Assembly: GCA_038501195.1 (NCBI GenBank)
Contig: JBBPUQ010000003.1
Span: 1,504,501-1,568,500, forward strand
Source: Nemania diffusa
Lineage: Eukaryota; Ascomycota; Sordariomycetes; Xylariales; Xylariaceae
Length of the DNA: 64,000 nucleotides
Direction: 5' to 3'
Translations under genes and position numbers: made by a program
Notes under the pieces: generated by a model
The model's input: the letters and a program-made list of their open reading frames with translations, nothing else
The model's database searches: none
Told to the model about the DNA's origin: nothing
In this document: one piece after another, positions 34,760 through 44,823 of the stretch
Position numbering within the stretch: the stretch's first letter is position 1
Layout: each line of letters starts with the position of its first letter

Positions 34760-36236
34760 TCTGCTGATCATGCACCAGGCAATTGCCAAGAGATACAACC
34801 TATCTGATACCCACCACCCTATACTCAACAACTGCCAGTAATGTTTTAGATCTGGCTAATGACTCACCTGTATTCTCACCAGTTGGCAAGCGAATTTCTC
34901 TACGTGTTTTGTTTTGCGCCAAACTGTGCAACATATTCACCCTTTCACCACCATGTTTTACCAAAGACGGTCTTCTCTGGCTTCGCAGGAAGCTTCTGGA
35001 CAACGCCAACCCCACGTGAGATCTTGAGGCATGTTGTCGAGCAGGGGAGCATTGCATTCATGGCCGCGGTGGACTACATATCTTGTTTAATTACAAATCG
35101 GCGGCGACGTTGACCACTTCTTCCCCCTATTTCCTTTTTGTCAAGGCCTCCGGAGTGTCAGTGAATGTTAAAATAAGGAGGGCATTCCCATCATCTGTTG
35201 CAATATGAGGGCTACGGAGCAAGAGCATGGATGATTACAACGAAGTTATACCAAAGAGCCAGTGAAGAGTCTCCGGAGTAAGCCGGAAGCTCAGGGGTAG
35301 GGTTGGATTGTTGATACAAGATGAATAAACCAACCAATGTTCTATATATTCAAACAAAGCCAGTGCAGGTGAACCGTGACGAACTTGAGTGTGTGATAAT
35401 GAGAGAGTAGTCAAGGTACGACGAGGACATTGTATCACCAGCCTTTTGCATTTCTTGTCGGTTTCTATTTCGGCAGGATGGGGCGTATTGGTGATCTTTC
35501 TCTGCCTAGCACGATTCCACTACCCCTGGCGCCTTCTCGAACAGTTCTATAGAATATGGTACGAGTGACTTGGCTTTCGCCTTGCCCCTGAAAATAGCAA
35601 GAGAGTGGAGGTTGGGAACTGAGTGGCCCAAGCTCTCTCTAACCCGGAATATTGCTGGAGCCCGGGGCCAGGTATCACCGAAGCCTTGTCTTTCAGCTAA
35701 GTAGGTACCTAGGTCTCCCCAACAGCCCATGAAACGTGATTCTACTTGGTGGGTTATTGGATGTTGCCCAGAGACGAGGTAGGAAAGGGGGAAGGGGAAC
35801 CCTGTTCCTCTTCTCATATGCGTTGCGAAGTCGGTGGGGTTGTGGAAACAAATAAAGCTCTTTACGTACGATATTCTGCCATTTCGCCGCTCATGATTTT
35901 TAGCGGTCTATGACGGCTCATTATCTGGCGAGGTTCGTCATTTCTCATGCATAAGTTTAGCACTCGCTAGAATTCCCGGGTACTGATGATGAACCTGAAA
36001 CATGTCTTTGTTGTCTCGGCATTACCGCCTCTCCCTATACATACTGCAGGTATGCTGAGCTTTCCCAATACCATGGTATGGCCACACTAGGTTTCAATGA
36101 CCTTCCAACGCACACACTGTGAATCCCGCCGACCCATCTGTTTAAGACGCCTTTTAGAAGCCTAGCACTTTAACTACCGAAAGGGAATATATTACACATT
36201 ATTCGTCATAAAGTTAGATTTTACTAAATTCTCCTT
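34760..36236. other. Convergent intergenic region, G-alpha / TSC10
   Basis: About 1.5 kb between two convergent genes. It carries one TAGGTACCTA palindrome at 35702-35711. The open frames in it lack any protein-like feature, and I see no further gene. Confidence 0.55.
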
Positions 36237-37484
36237 TTATGATTCGCGAACCTTTTGTTGTTGGTAATTGATCGGATGCCCGTACTTTTTGGCATACGTC
36301 CTGATCTTACCGTAGATATCTGGAAAGACAAAGATCCAGACTAGGGAGATGACCCAAGACATGACCGTGTCGACAACCCAATTGTTGCGAGGAGAACCGC
36401 CAAGTGACCCCCAGCGCAGTGCATGTCCTATCAAAGCAACAGTGATGGCGTAATAACCTTTCTCCAGACCGCCTATAGCAACGGCAGCCGCAACATCGGG
36501 GGTTTGTATCGGATCGCTCTCCTCGATGATCTTCGTGATCTCGGGCTTGGTGGTGTTCTCGCGCTCGAGACCGGGACTCGCTATGGTGCCCGGATACACG
36601 ATGTGGACCTTGACGTTCTGCGGGTACAGCTCGACCTCCTGGACCAGCGTGTCGGCGAGCCCGCGCAGCGCGGCCTTGGCGGGGGTGTAGGGGCCGTAGC
36701 CGGCGACGGGGAACAAGGCGACGACGGAGGACGTGAAGATCAGGTGCTTCGGCTCGGGCACGACGGGGGCGTCGGGCGCGCACCACAGGCGCAGTATGGC
36801 GTGGGCCATCTCGGCGTTGCCCCAGAAGTTGAGGTCCATGTGCTCCCGCGTCGACGACAGCGGCGTCTCGGCCCATAAACCCGGTATGCTCTTGCCGGCG
36901 ATGCACCACACGATATCGAGGGGCTTTCCGTTGTTCCACGCGAGCGCTTCGGCGAGTAGGGGCCCGGCGTAGTCGGGCTTGGAGGCGTCGGCGGTGATGT
37001 AGTGGAATCGCTGGGTTTGCGGGTTGCGTGCGGCGGCCTAAAGAAGGGGGGGGAGTAAGTCGAAAGGCAATTCAATTAAGGATTTTTGATTGAATTGCTA
37101 TGGTAGGATTGTAGGTGGTGGTAATAGATCCAGGGGCCGCGCACCTTAGCTTCTGCCACGGCCTCCTCCAGCTTGCCGGCTGAACGCGAGACGAGAATCA
37201 CATTGGCACCTTTCTCAGCCAGCTGCCGAGCAACACTACGGCCCATACCCTCAGACGCTCCGGTGATTAGAATCGTCTGAAATCCAATTCGGGTCAGCTA
37301 TGTAACCAAACTTCTCTCGAAGCTCTCTCGAGGGGTGGGACGAGGGGTCCTTTGGCTCTCTACTCACCTTGCCCTCGACGGGCAGCTGGTTCTTGCTCCA
37401 AATTGCCCCCATCGCCACAATTGATAAGAGGGCAACAAGGCCAGCGGCAATAGCGATCCACACTGGTTGTAAGAAGCCCTCCAT
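36237..37484 (-). CDS. TSC10: 3-ketodihydrosphingosine reductase (TSC10/KDSR)
   Basis: Short-chain dehydrogenase that reduces 3-ketosphinganine to dihydrosphingosine with NADPH, the second step of sphingolipid synthesis, at the ER membrane. Three exons, 37484-37368, 37276-37145 and 37037-36237, give 349 residues. The N-terminus is a membrane anchor (PVWIAIAAGLVALLSIVAMG). Exon 2 starts with the nucleotide motif TILITGASEGMGRSVA. Exon 3 has the catalytic serine in FTSSVVALFPVAGYG and the YTPAK active-site tyrosine/lysine, then PGTIASPGLERENTTKPE, typical of this family. A hydrophobic C-terminal segment (MSWVISLVWIFVFPDIYG) should be a second membrane anchor, and the protein ends in a basic tail. 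An upstream in-frame ATG at 37508 is an alternative start. Third-position GC is high in the first half of exon 3. Confidence 0.94.
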
Positions 37485-38050
37485 GGAAAAAAGGAAGGGT
37501 GGTCGCAATTGGAAGCTGTCTTAAGGAGAGTTGAAATCCTAAGATAGTACAAGGTTTGTGTAGGAGAAAGTTAGGTAGTTCTAGGGTCTTGGAAGCTTTC
37601 AGCAGGTACAAAATACCTCCTCAGCGCTCCCATCTGATGTACCTATAATAGGTAGGTATGGTACTTGTAATGTGTCAATCTAATATTATTTGTCTACTGT
37701 AGGAAATGTGACAGGTAAATATGGGTCTATAGTACTAATCACTACATGTATGGGAGTAGGTCATGTAACAAACTTGAAGTATAGTGTACTACAATACCTT
37801 ATGTAGGTAACCTAGGTACCTAGGTAGGCTTGCTGCTTTTGCCGAGGCTTGGCTCACAGTGAACCCTGCTTAGTAAGTGAATGCGATAACAAAAAAAAAA
37901 AAGCCCGATAAGCTAGTAGCAAAAAAAGTTTAGGTAGGTACCTAGGTACTGTATGCATCAGACAGACTCCAGTCGTCTAAAGTTATAGTCGACTGCATCA
38001 ACTCGCATAAAGAATTCCCCGTCAACCACAAACGCTATCCCTCCGACAAA
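37485..38050. promoter_or_regulatory. Divergent promoter region, TSC10 / SAS10, with TAGGTACCTA palindromes
   Basis: 566 bases between divergent starts. It contains two exact TAGGTACCTA palindromes, at 37813-37822 (inside a 14-base palindrome, 37811-37824) and 37935-37944, on both sides of a poly(A) tract near 37890-37903. The position between two start codons suggests a regulatory role, but none is known to me. Confidence 0.5.
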
Positions 38051-40004
38051 ATGGCCAAAAAAAGAAAGGCTACAACGACCACCAACTCGTCAGGCCCACG
38101 GGAATATAATCCTAAGGATGGGAAACTCGGTCGAATATCTACCTATCAGGATGTCATGGACGATCAAGATCGGTTCGAGGCTGACGATGACGAAATCCTA
38201 TTCAATGAGGGGCCCAAGACCAAGCGCCAAAAAGCCGAAGAGTTATTAGAGGACGAGGACGACGAAATCTTGGGCTATTCGGAAGATTCCGACGAAGATT
38301 CAGACGAAGACGACGAATCTCGACACAAACAGCCACGGAAGTTAGGCAAACCCGGGAAGAAACAGGATGACGATGATTCGGACACGGAACAGAAGCAGCA
38401 AGAGGAGGAGCGCGATGACGGCTACTGGGGTTCGTCGAGGAAGGACTACTACGATGCGGACCAGATCGAGACCACCGTAGACGCAGAGGAAGAGGAGAAA
38501 GAGGCACTGCGCCTGCAAAAGAAGAAGCTGTCTAAGATGTCTGAAGCCGACTTTTTTAACGAGGACGAATGGTTGGGCGGCGAAGCTGAAGACGCAGACC
38601 AGGGCGAGGTCGTTACCGAGGTGCTAAAAGAGGTCGAGATCCCGCCTGATATGGGCCCAGAAGAGAGGAATCGGTTACTGCAAGCCCGCTACCCCGAGCT
38701 TCCCTTTCTCGCCGACGAGCTTTTACAGCTACAGCCTCAGTTGGTAGAACTTCAAAAAGAAGCCGAAGGCCAAGACCCTACAAGCCTAGCTGTTGTCAAG
38801 TGTATGCGTGCATACCCCTTGTTTGCACTCCTATCCCCATCGCTAACATACCTATAAACAGATCGAATTCTTGGTTCATTAGTCGCTACCTTAGCCATGT
38901 ATTTCGGGATACTAACATCGCCAGCCAGAGATGGCGACGGTGTCGCAAAAACATTAGATCCATCCGAATTGCGAGAACACGAAGTCATGAGTACGCTTCT
39001 AGACTGTCGCAATGCCTGGAAGAAGGTGGAAGGCTTGAAGACACCAAAGCCCGTAAAGCCGGCTGATACTCTGCTATCACCCCCAGAGGATAATGGCCTT
39101 GAAATGCCGGAGGACACAGCAGTGCCCAAACTACCTAAAGAGACTAATAAGGCCAAGAGAGCAAAGGCAAAAGCAGAACGCAAGGCCAAGGCCATCGAAG
39201 ATTCGCTAGCCGACCTCGACTCTTTACTCACATCTAAGAAGGCGCCCAAGAACAAGGCTGTGCCTAAAGGCGATGCAGAAGACAGCAACTCGGACTTTGG
39301 AGAAGAGGAATATCTCGACAGCAAAGCGGCTGCTGAGAAGGCAGCGCGAAAGAAGAGTCTCAGGTTCTACACATCTCAAATCACGCAAAAGGCCAACCGC
39401 CGAGCCGCAGGAGGCCGTGATGCTGGTGGTGATATGGATATTCCATACAGGGAGCGTTTCAGAGATAGACAGGCTCGTCTCAACATCCAGGCCGAGAAGC
39501 GTGGCAGAAAAGAATCTGGCATGGGCGCCGATCTCGGAGATGGCAGCGATGACGAGGATCGCGAGACAGCGAGGGCCCTCAGAGACGAAGGGAATGAAGA
39601 ATACTACGACTTAATCGCAGCGGCATCCAACAAGCGGAAGAGCGACAAGGCGGCTAAAGCTCTAGCCTCCTCGGGCCCTGCTGATCGTGTTATAGAGACT
39701 GAGAATGTCGGACCTGACGGCCGCAGAGAGATTACTTATGCTATTAAGGCAAATAAGGGTCTAGCTCCTAAGAGGAAGAAGGAAGTGCGAAACCCTAGAG
39801 GTATGTGCTTTCACGTTATTCTTCTCTACATATACTTTCCTACTGACCCCTTTACTAGTTAAGAAGAAGCTGGCCTACCAGAGCAAGCTCAAGAAACTGA
39901 AGAGTCAGAAGGCAGTGTACTCAGGGGGGCCTGGTAAAGGGGGTTACTCTGGCGAAAAGAGTGGTCTAAAAACAAACCTTGTCAAGTCTGTCAAGCTCTC
40001 GTAG
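38051..40004 (+). CDS. SAS10: U3 snoRNP/SSU processome protein Sas10/Utp3
   Basis: Component of the small-subunit processome needed for 18S rRNA maturation in the nucleolus. Three exons, 38051-38801, 38862-39800 and 39859-40004, give 611 residues. The N-terminal third is very acidic (DDDEILFNEG; EDSDEDSDEDDE), followed by ADFFNEDEWLGG. The Sas10/C1D (Utp3/Lcp5) domain spans about residues 215-330. The basic Sas10 C-terminal domain ends the protein: SLRFYTSQITQKANRR, DIPYRERFRDRQARLNIQ, NKGLAPKRKKEVRNPRVKKK and KLKKLKSQKAVYSGG. The first intron uses GTATGC and joins AVVK to YRILGSL; the last uses GTATGT with a TTTACTAG acceptor. All three junctions agree with the family. Confidence 0.95.
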
Positions 40005-40571
40005 ATACAAGCCCGTCAAAATGTTACACTGCCCGGTCACGCCCAATGGTGGGCAATACCAGACTAGCATACATGAGCCAATAGTTTCTAACTGGTATAA
40101 GTAGGCCAAATAGAGTGTATAAGCAAGACATGACCTTGTATATAGACTTAAGTAGTCGTATATTATACATTCTGATAACTGCTGTGTTCAACCGTAACTA
40201 AGTAACTAACTACAAGTACGTGTGTATCGTATTTAAATATTGGCGCCTACCTAGGTACAGTACATAGGTAGATGTATAACTACACTTACATACTTTCAAA
40301 AACAACTAATCATGCCGTAGGAACAACAACTCACATTAGGTCATGCCTGATGTTTGCTAAACCAGAATTCTATCAACGTAGTTCCCTCGCCAAGTTTTGT
40401 TAATCTAAATTTTAGAATCACCTCTCGTCCACAAACCAAAGCAGATATGTTTTGCGCCGTCACTCCTAACTTGTTGACGTCCTGCATTTTCACTTGCCCT
40501 CTATTTCATCACCATTCTAATCCAAATCACGCGCCCCTATTCGCAAAGAGAACATTGTTCCCGCTTCAAGC
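40005..40571. other. Intergenic region, SAS10 / RAE1
   Basis: About 0.57 kb between two same-strand genes, holding the SAS10 3' end and the RAE1 promoter. TAGGTA/CCTAGG-type sequence is present near 40245-40275. Confidence 0.5.
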
Positions 40572-42167
40572 ATGGATACTGAAAACAAAGACGTCATGCT
40601 GCCGGCTGATAGCCAAGACACCGTCCAGTGTCTCTCGTGGTCTCCCGTTGCCAACCATCTAGCCGTCGCTTCGTGGGATGGCAAGGTGCGCATCTACGAC
40701 GTCTCTTCTACCGGTCAAGCGCGGGGTCTTTCTATGCTCTCTGTTGGATCGCCAGTCTTTAGCTGCGACTGGGCCAAGGTGAGTTGTTGATGCTTCCTCA
40801 ATAAACCCTACACTTATCCCCATTCCTTATCCCCAACTCGAACGCACTCCCAGCCAGATAAATCAAAAGAACGAACCCATGTTTCTCGTTTTCGCATCAC
40901 TCTTCCTGTTCAACCATGAATAGATAGACCCTCTCAAGCTAACATAGGGAACTCCAAGGATGGAAACAGGATCGTGGCCGCTGGCGCCGACAACAAGATC
41001 CACGTCCTCGACCTCGCCACGAACCAGCACAGCATCGTCGGCTCGCACGCAGCGCCCGTGCGCGGGGTGCACTACGTCCAAGTGCCGGGCACCTACGCGC
41101 CCATCGTAGCCTCGGGCTCCTGGGACGGCACCGTCAAGTTCTGGGACCTGCGCCAGCCAGCGAACACGGACGCCGCAGCAGCAGTAACGCTGAAGTGCGA
41201 CGAGCGCGTCTACGCGATGGACGCGAAGGCGGAACTCCTCGTGGCCGCGACGGCGGGCCTGAAGGTCCACCTCGTGGACCTCAAGAACCCCAGCGTGTTC
41301 CTCAAGACGATCCCGTCGCCGCTCCAGTACCAGACGAAGACCGTGTCTGTGTTTCCGGATGGGAAGGGCTGGGCTATCGCGAGCATTGAGGGCCGGTGCG
41401 GTATCAGAGCACTGAATGAGGCGGACTCTAGGTATTGTAGCATCCTCCCCTTTGTTTCCAACGTTCATGTTCCCTCTACTCGTCTACACATATACATATT
41501 CCCTACGTGAATGTTCCAACAAATCACGCCGTCTTTTCACGCCCCTTCACCTATCACTCACACTCCATCCCCCGGCTTGTCGAAGAGTATCTAACAAATG
41601 TGCCTATTTCCCCCCCACAGCAGCGTCGACTTCACATTCCGGTGCCACCGCGAGGTCGTCGAAAGCAAGCCCATCGCCCAGCCCAAAGGCAAGTTCAACC
41701 GCGTGAAGCACACCGACCAGATCACCAAGGTGTGGACCGTGAACGACGTCCAGTTCCACCCCGTGTACACCAAGACGTTCACGACGGCGGGGTCTGACGG
41801 CTCGTTCTTCTTCTGGGACCGCGGCGGGCGCACCAAACTGCGCGGGTATCCCGCCACCTCCTCCTCCTCATCCGCTACGACTACCACCACCACCACTGCC
41901 AGCCCTTCTTCCCTCTTCGGCGGGGCCTTCGGCGGAGCCTTTGGCGGAGCCGCAGCCAAGACGACCGATGGCGGTAGTAGCAGCGACAAGCCCCCGCCCT
42001 CCATCACCGCAACGTCCTTTAGCCGCGACGGCGCCCTCTTCGCGTACGCCGTCGGCTACGACTGGAGCTGGGGCCACAGCGCCAACACGCCGCAGACCGA
42101 GACCAAGGTCATGCTGCATTCCGTCGAGGACGATGACGCGAAGCCGAAGGAGTCGCGTTGGGGTTGA
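40572..42167 (+). CDS. RAE1: mRNA export factor Rae1/Gle2 (WD40), with FG-containing insert
   Basis: WD40 beta-propeller that binds the GLEBS motif of a nucleoporin and helps mRNA export. Three exons, 40572-40778, 40959-41431 and 41621-42167, give 408 residues, about 50 more than usual. WD repeats are visible as LSWSPVANHLAVASWDGKVRIYDV, CDWAKDGNRIVAAGADNKIHVLDL and VASGSWDGTVKFWDLR; the family end YDWSWGHSANTPQTE is intact. The extra length is a low-complexity insert at about 306-353 (Ser/Thr runs, LFGGAFGGAFGG, Pro). The first intron must use a CCAAG acceptor (40954-40958): the nearer ATAG at 40944-40947 breaks the frame, while a GCTAAC branch lies about 20 bases upstream. Third positions in exons 2 and 3 are strongly G/C. 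Confidence 0.93.
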
Positions 42168-43113
42168 TAGTGTGGATAACGACTAGCGAAGTCGAGAGGA
42201 GGAACATGTCTGTTGTGTTGGTGGCGCTAGGAGATAAACAGATTTCGTTCGGTCTCGAGGGGTGCACTCTGTTACGCATGGTGGGATTCAGACGGAGCCT
42301 TACTCGAGGCAGACAGTGGTGTGAGTCTGTATAATAAGTAGATGGGTGAAGGGAACTGACTCAATAAGAAAACCACGCTATTTTCCACTTGCCTAGAAAA
42401 TAGGGGTTTTCACATGGTGCGATCTGTAGTTGCACACTCTATAAGCTTTGACCCTGCACTACGGTATGTAAAGCGCTACTGTAAATTTTTGGTGAATGTG
42501 ACCGTAATACCAATTAAGATGATCTCGATGAATTATCTCGATCATGTTGATAGTTGTGAAAAGATGATGCTTAAGGTTCCTATGCTAGTTTGTATGTACA
42601 ATGCAAGATGGCTATATACAAGGTTGTGATGCATGATTCAGGGGCTGGCCCAGTATGAAGTATATACATGAAGTAAGGGACAGAACGAGTGACTGACCAA
42701 AGGGCATAATGAGTGTAAAAAGATCCTTTGCATCTCTGGGCTCATAACCTGAAAAGTGAATGTGTGCTGCAACCATGCTGCATGAAATTGTGTCTTCGTA
42801 GTGGATAGACACCGGAATCCTCCGAGCGAGCGAGCGGACGTTCGCCAACTGGTGAACATGAATAGTTCAAGGGGGTATAATGCAGAATTCAAGTTAACGA
42901 GAGAAAGAAGTTAGAAGTAAAAGGGAAATTATGCAGGGGGGGATAATCGACGGCAAAACGAACGGGTATACCGAAGAAACCAAATGCATCCCGAACTCCG
43001 GATCTGACAACGAAGCCAGAATATGCCAGTAATCCAACTCATGCTAAGCGAGTGTCCAACCAACCAACCAACCAACCAACCACACAGCTATCCTCCTAGC
43101 TCTCCCACAAGCC
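42168..43113. other. Convergent intergenic region, RAE1 / GH64
   Basis: About 0.95 kb between convergent genes. It ends in a CCAA tandem repeat. No other gene was seen. Confidence 0.55.
43056..43082. repeat. CCAA tetranucleotide microsatellite
   Basis: About seven tandem copies of CCAA, 32 bases downstream of the GH64 stop codon, probably in its 3' untranslated region. Confidence 0.85.
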
Positions 43114-44823
43114 CTACTTACTAAAGACCCCCTTAATCGCAGCGAAGATCTTCTTAAACCAGGCCGAGAGATCGAACTTGGCCTTCTTCCCCCCCTTCTC
43201 GTCCTTGTCCTTGTCCCCGCCGCCAACAGTGCCCTTGTTGCCGCCCGCGGAGCCCCCGTCGGGCCCGCCGACGGTGACGGTCAGCAGCTGCGGCGAGCCG
43301 TCGAACACGGTGCCGGCCTGGTCCGGGCCCGTGGCGTCCGTGGCGGCCACGTCGTCGTAGGGGAACGCGTAGCCGCGCCCGTCGAGGTTGACGCTGTGCA
43401 CGATGCGCGCGTATTGGTTCGTCGGCGTCGTCTGGTAGAAGTTGTTCACGCCGTCCGTCTGCACCGCGTCCGGCTGGGCCGCGCTCGAGACTAGCGTCGA
43501 CCGGTTGAACGCCGCCGCCACTGCCCGCTGCGTCAGTCGTTTACTAGTTACGGCTTCTAGGATCCGAGAGAGAGGGAGAGAGAGAGAGAAGGAAAAGGGG
43601 TACTCACGGCGTGCCCCGATGGCGCCCATCTCTATGCTCGTGTCCGTGGGGTAGTTCGCGAAGGGCCCCGTGCTGCAGCTGAAGACGTCGGCCGCCGCCG
43701 GCTGCGCGAACGTGCCGACGTTGGGGAAGGTTAGGAGCCCGTTTGTCACGCGGCCCGTGACGACGCCCCATTGCGCCTGCGTGTCGACGTCTAAGTCGGT
43801 GTCGGCGTATTTCGACCAGGCCTGGTCCACGTAGGGCTGGTAGTAGCCGTTGAAGAGCGTGCTGTCCACTGGAGTTGTTGGTGAGTCGTCAGCTAAGTGT
43901 TGATTTACTTGAAGCACACACGCATCCAAGCCAAGTATCGTGAAAAAGACAACGACGCGAGATCGACTTACTGACACGGCCACTGTTTGGGCTTAGAGCA
44001 CGCAAATTCTGGCCGTTGGTGCCCTTGACGACGAGCTGGGCCCAGCCGGGATTCTCGGATGCACCCTGCGCCGTCAACTGCGTACAGATCTGGTCGAGGC
44101 CGTCGCTAGGGAGGCCCTCGACAGTCTGCGTCACGCCAGATGTGTTGAGGAGCGAAAGAGCGATTGGAAGAGATACGAAGTCGACATAGGTGATGTTGGC
44201 AAATAGCTGGTCCGTGTTGTCTGTGTGATGAATAGTTAATAAACACCATCCTGATGCGCAGGATCTAGAGCCAAAGCTAGAGAGATGAGTGAGTTGTTTA
44301 CATACTACATACAGCAGTGTTAGTCAGTAACGTTCATAAATATTGAAATAGAACAGCGTATATAGTATGATGGATAATCAGGACTAAATAACTGATTCGC
44401 CCATCTCTGAGTTGACAACATATTAGACAAGAAGAATTATACTGACCAGGTGAACTCGCAAAACCCCCAATTGAGCTCATAATTAACATCACTCGTATTC
44501 GTAACGGCAGGCTCGACGATTCCAGGGCCCGGGTTAACATAGAACGTCAACTTGCTGCCAACAACAAACCAGATGCGACCGCCGGCAAGCTGGGGGATCG
44601 TGACCGTCGTCGTGGAGCCCACGGCGCCCAGCGGGATCGCGCAGTCGACGGCGAGAGGCTGCAACGTCGACGACGGAGATGCCGGGTAGTACAGCGTCTT
44701 GCCGTCTGCCTGCAAGAACGTGTAGGCATAGTTATTGTTGATATCCTGACCCGTCACGTACGCGTACGCCGTCGTAGAGCCCGTGTTATTCTTGAAGGCG
44801 AACTGAGTCGTTGGGTTCGTCAT
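43114..44823 (-). CDS. GH64-type beta-1,3-glucanase with cationic C-terminal helix
   Basis: Resembles glycoside hydrolase family 64 (beta-1,3-glucan hydrolases related to thaumatin-like folds). Exons on the minus strand: 44823 to about 44447, a second ending at 43972, then 43868-43608 and 43520-43114. Family-like segments are AYVTGQDINNNYAY, GRIWFVVGSKLTFYVNPGPG, NYELNWGFCEFTW, LFANITYVDFVSLPI and STLFNGYYQPYVDQAWSKY. I see no signal peptide: the protein starts MTNPTTQFAFKNNTG. The junction after exon 1 is unclear. The obvious acceptor at 44221 does not match either donor in frame. The only in-frame canonical pair of normal size I found is a donor at 44446 with an acceptor at 44277, adding 19 odd residues. 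The protein ends in a Gly/Lys/Asp linker and a 20-residue amphipathic helix. Intron 3 holds a GA-repeat. Confidence 0.8.
43563..43591. repeat. GA-rich microsatellite in a GH64 intron
   Basis: An imperfect GAGAGAG run inside the intron at 43521-43607. On the coding strand it forms the pyrimidine-rich part of that intron. Confidence 0.75.

Noticed and set aside
36307..36939. A 210-residue minus-strand frame and 36423-36878 on the plus strand
   Set aside because: Both are shadows of TSC10 exon 3 in GC-rich sequence.
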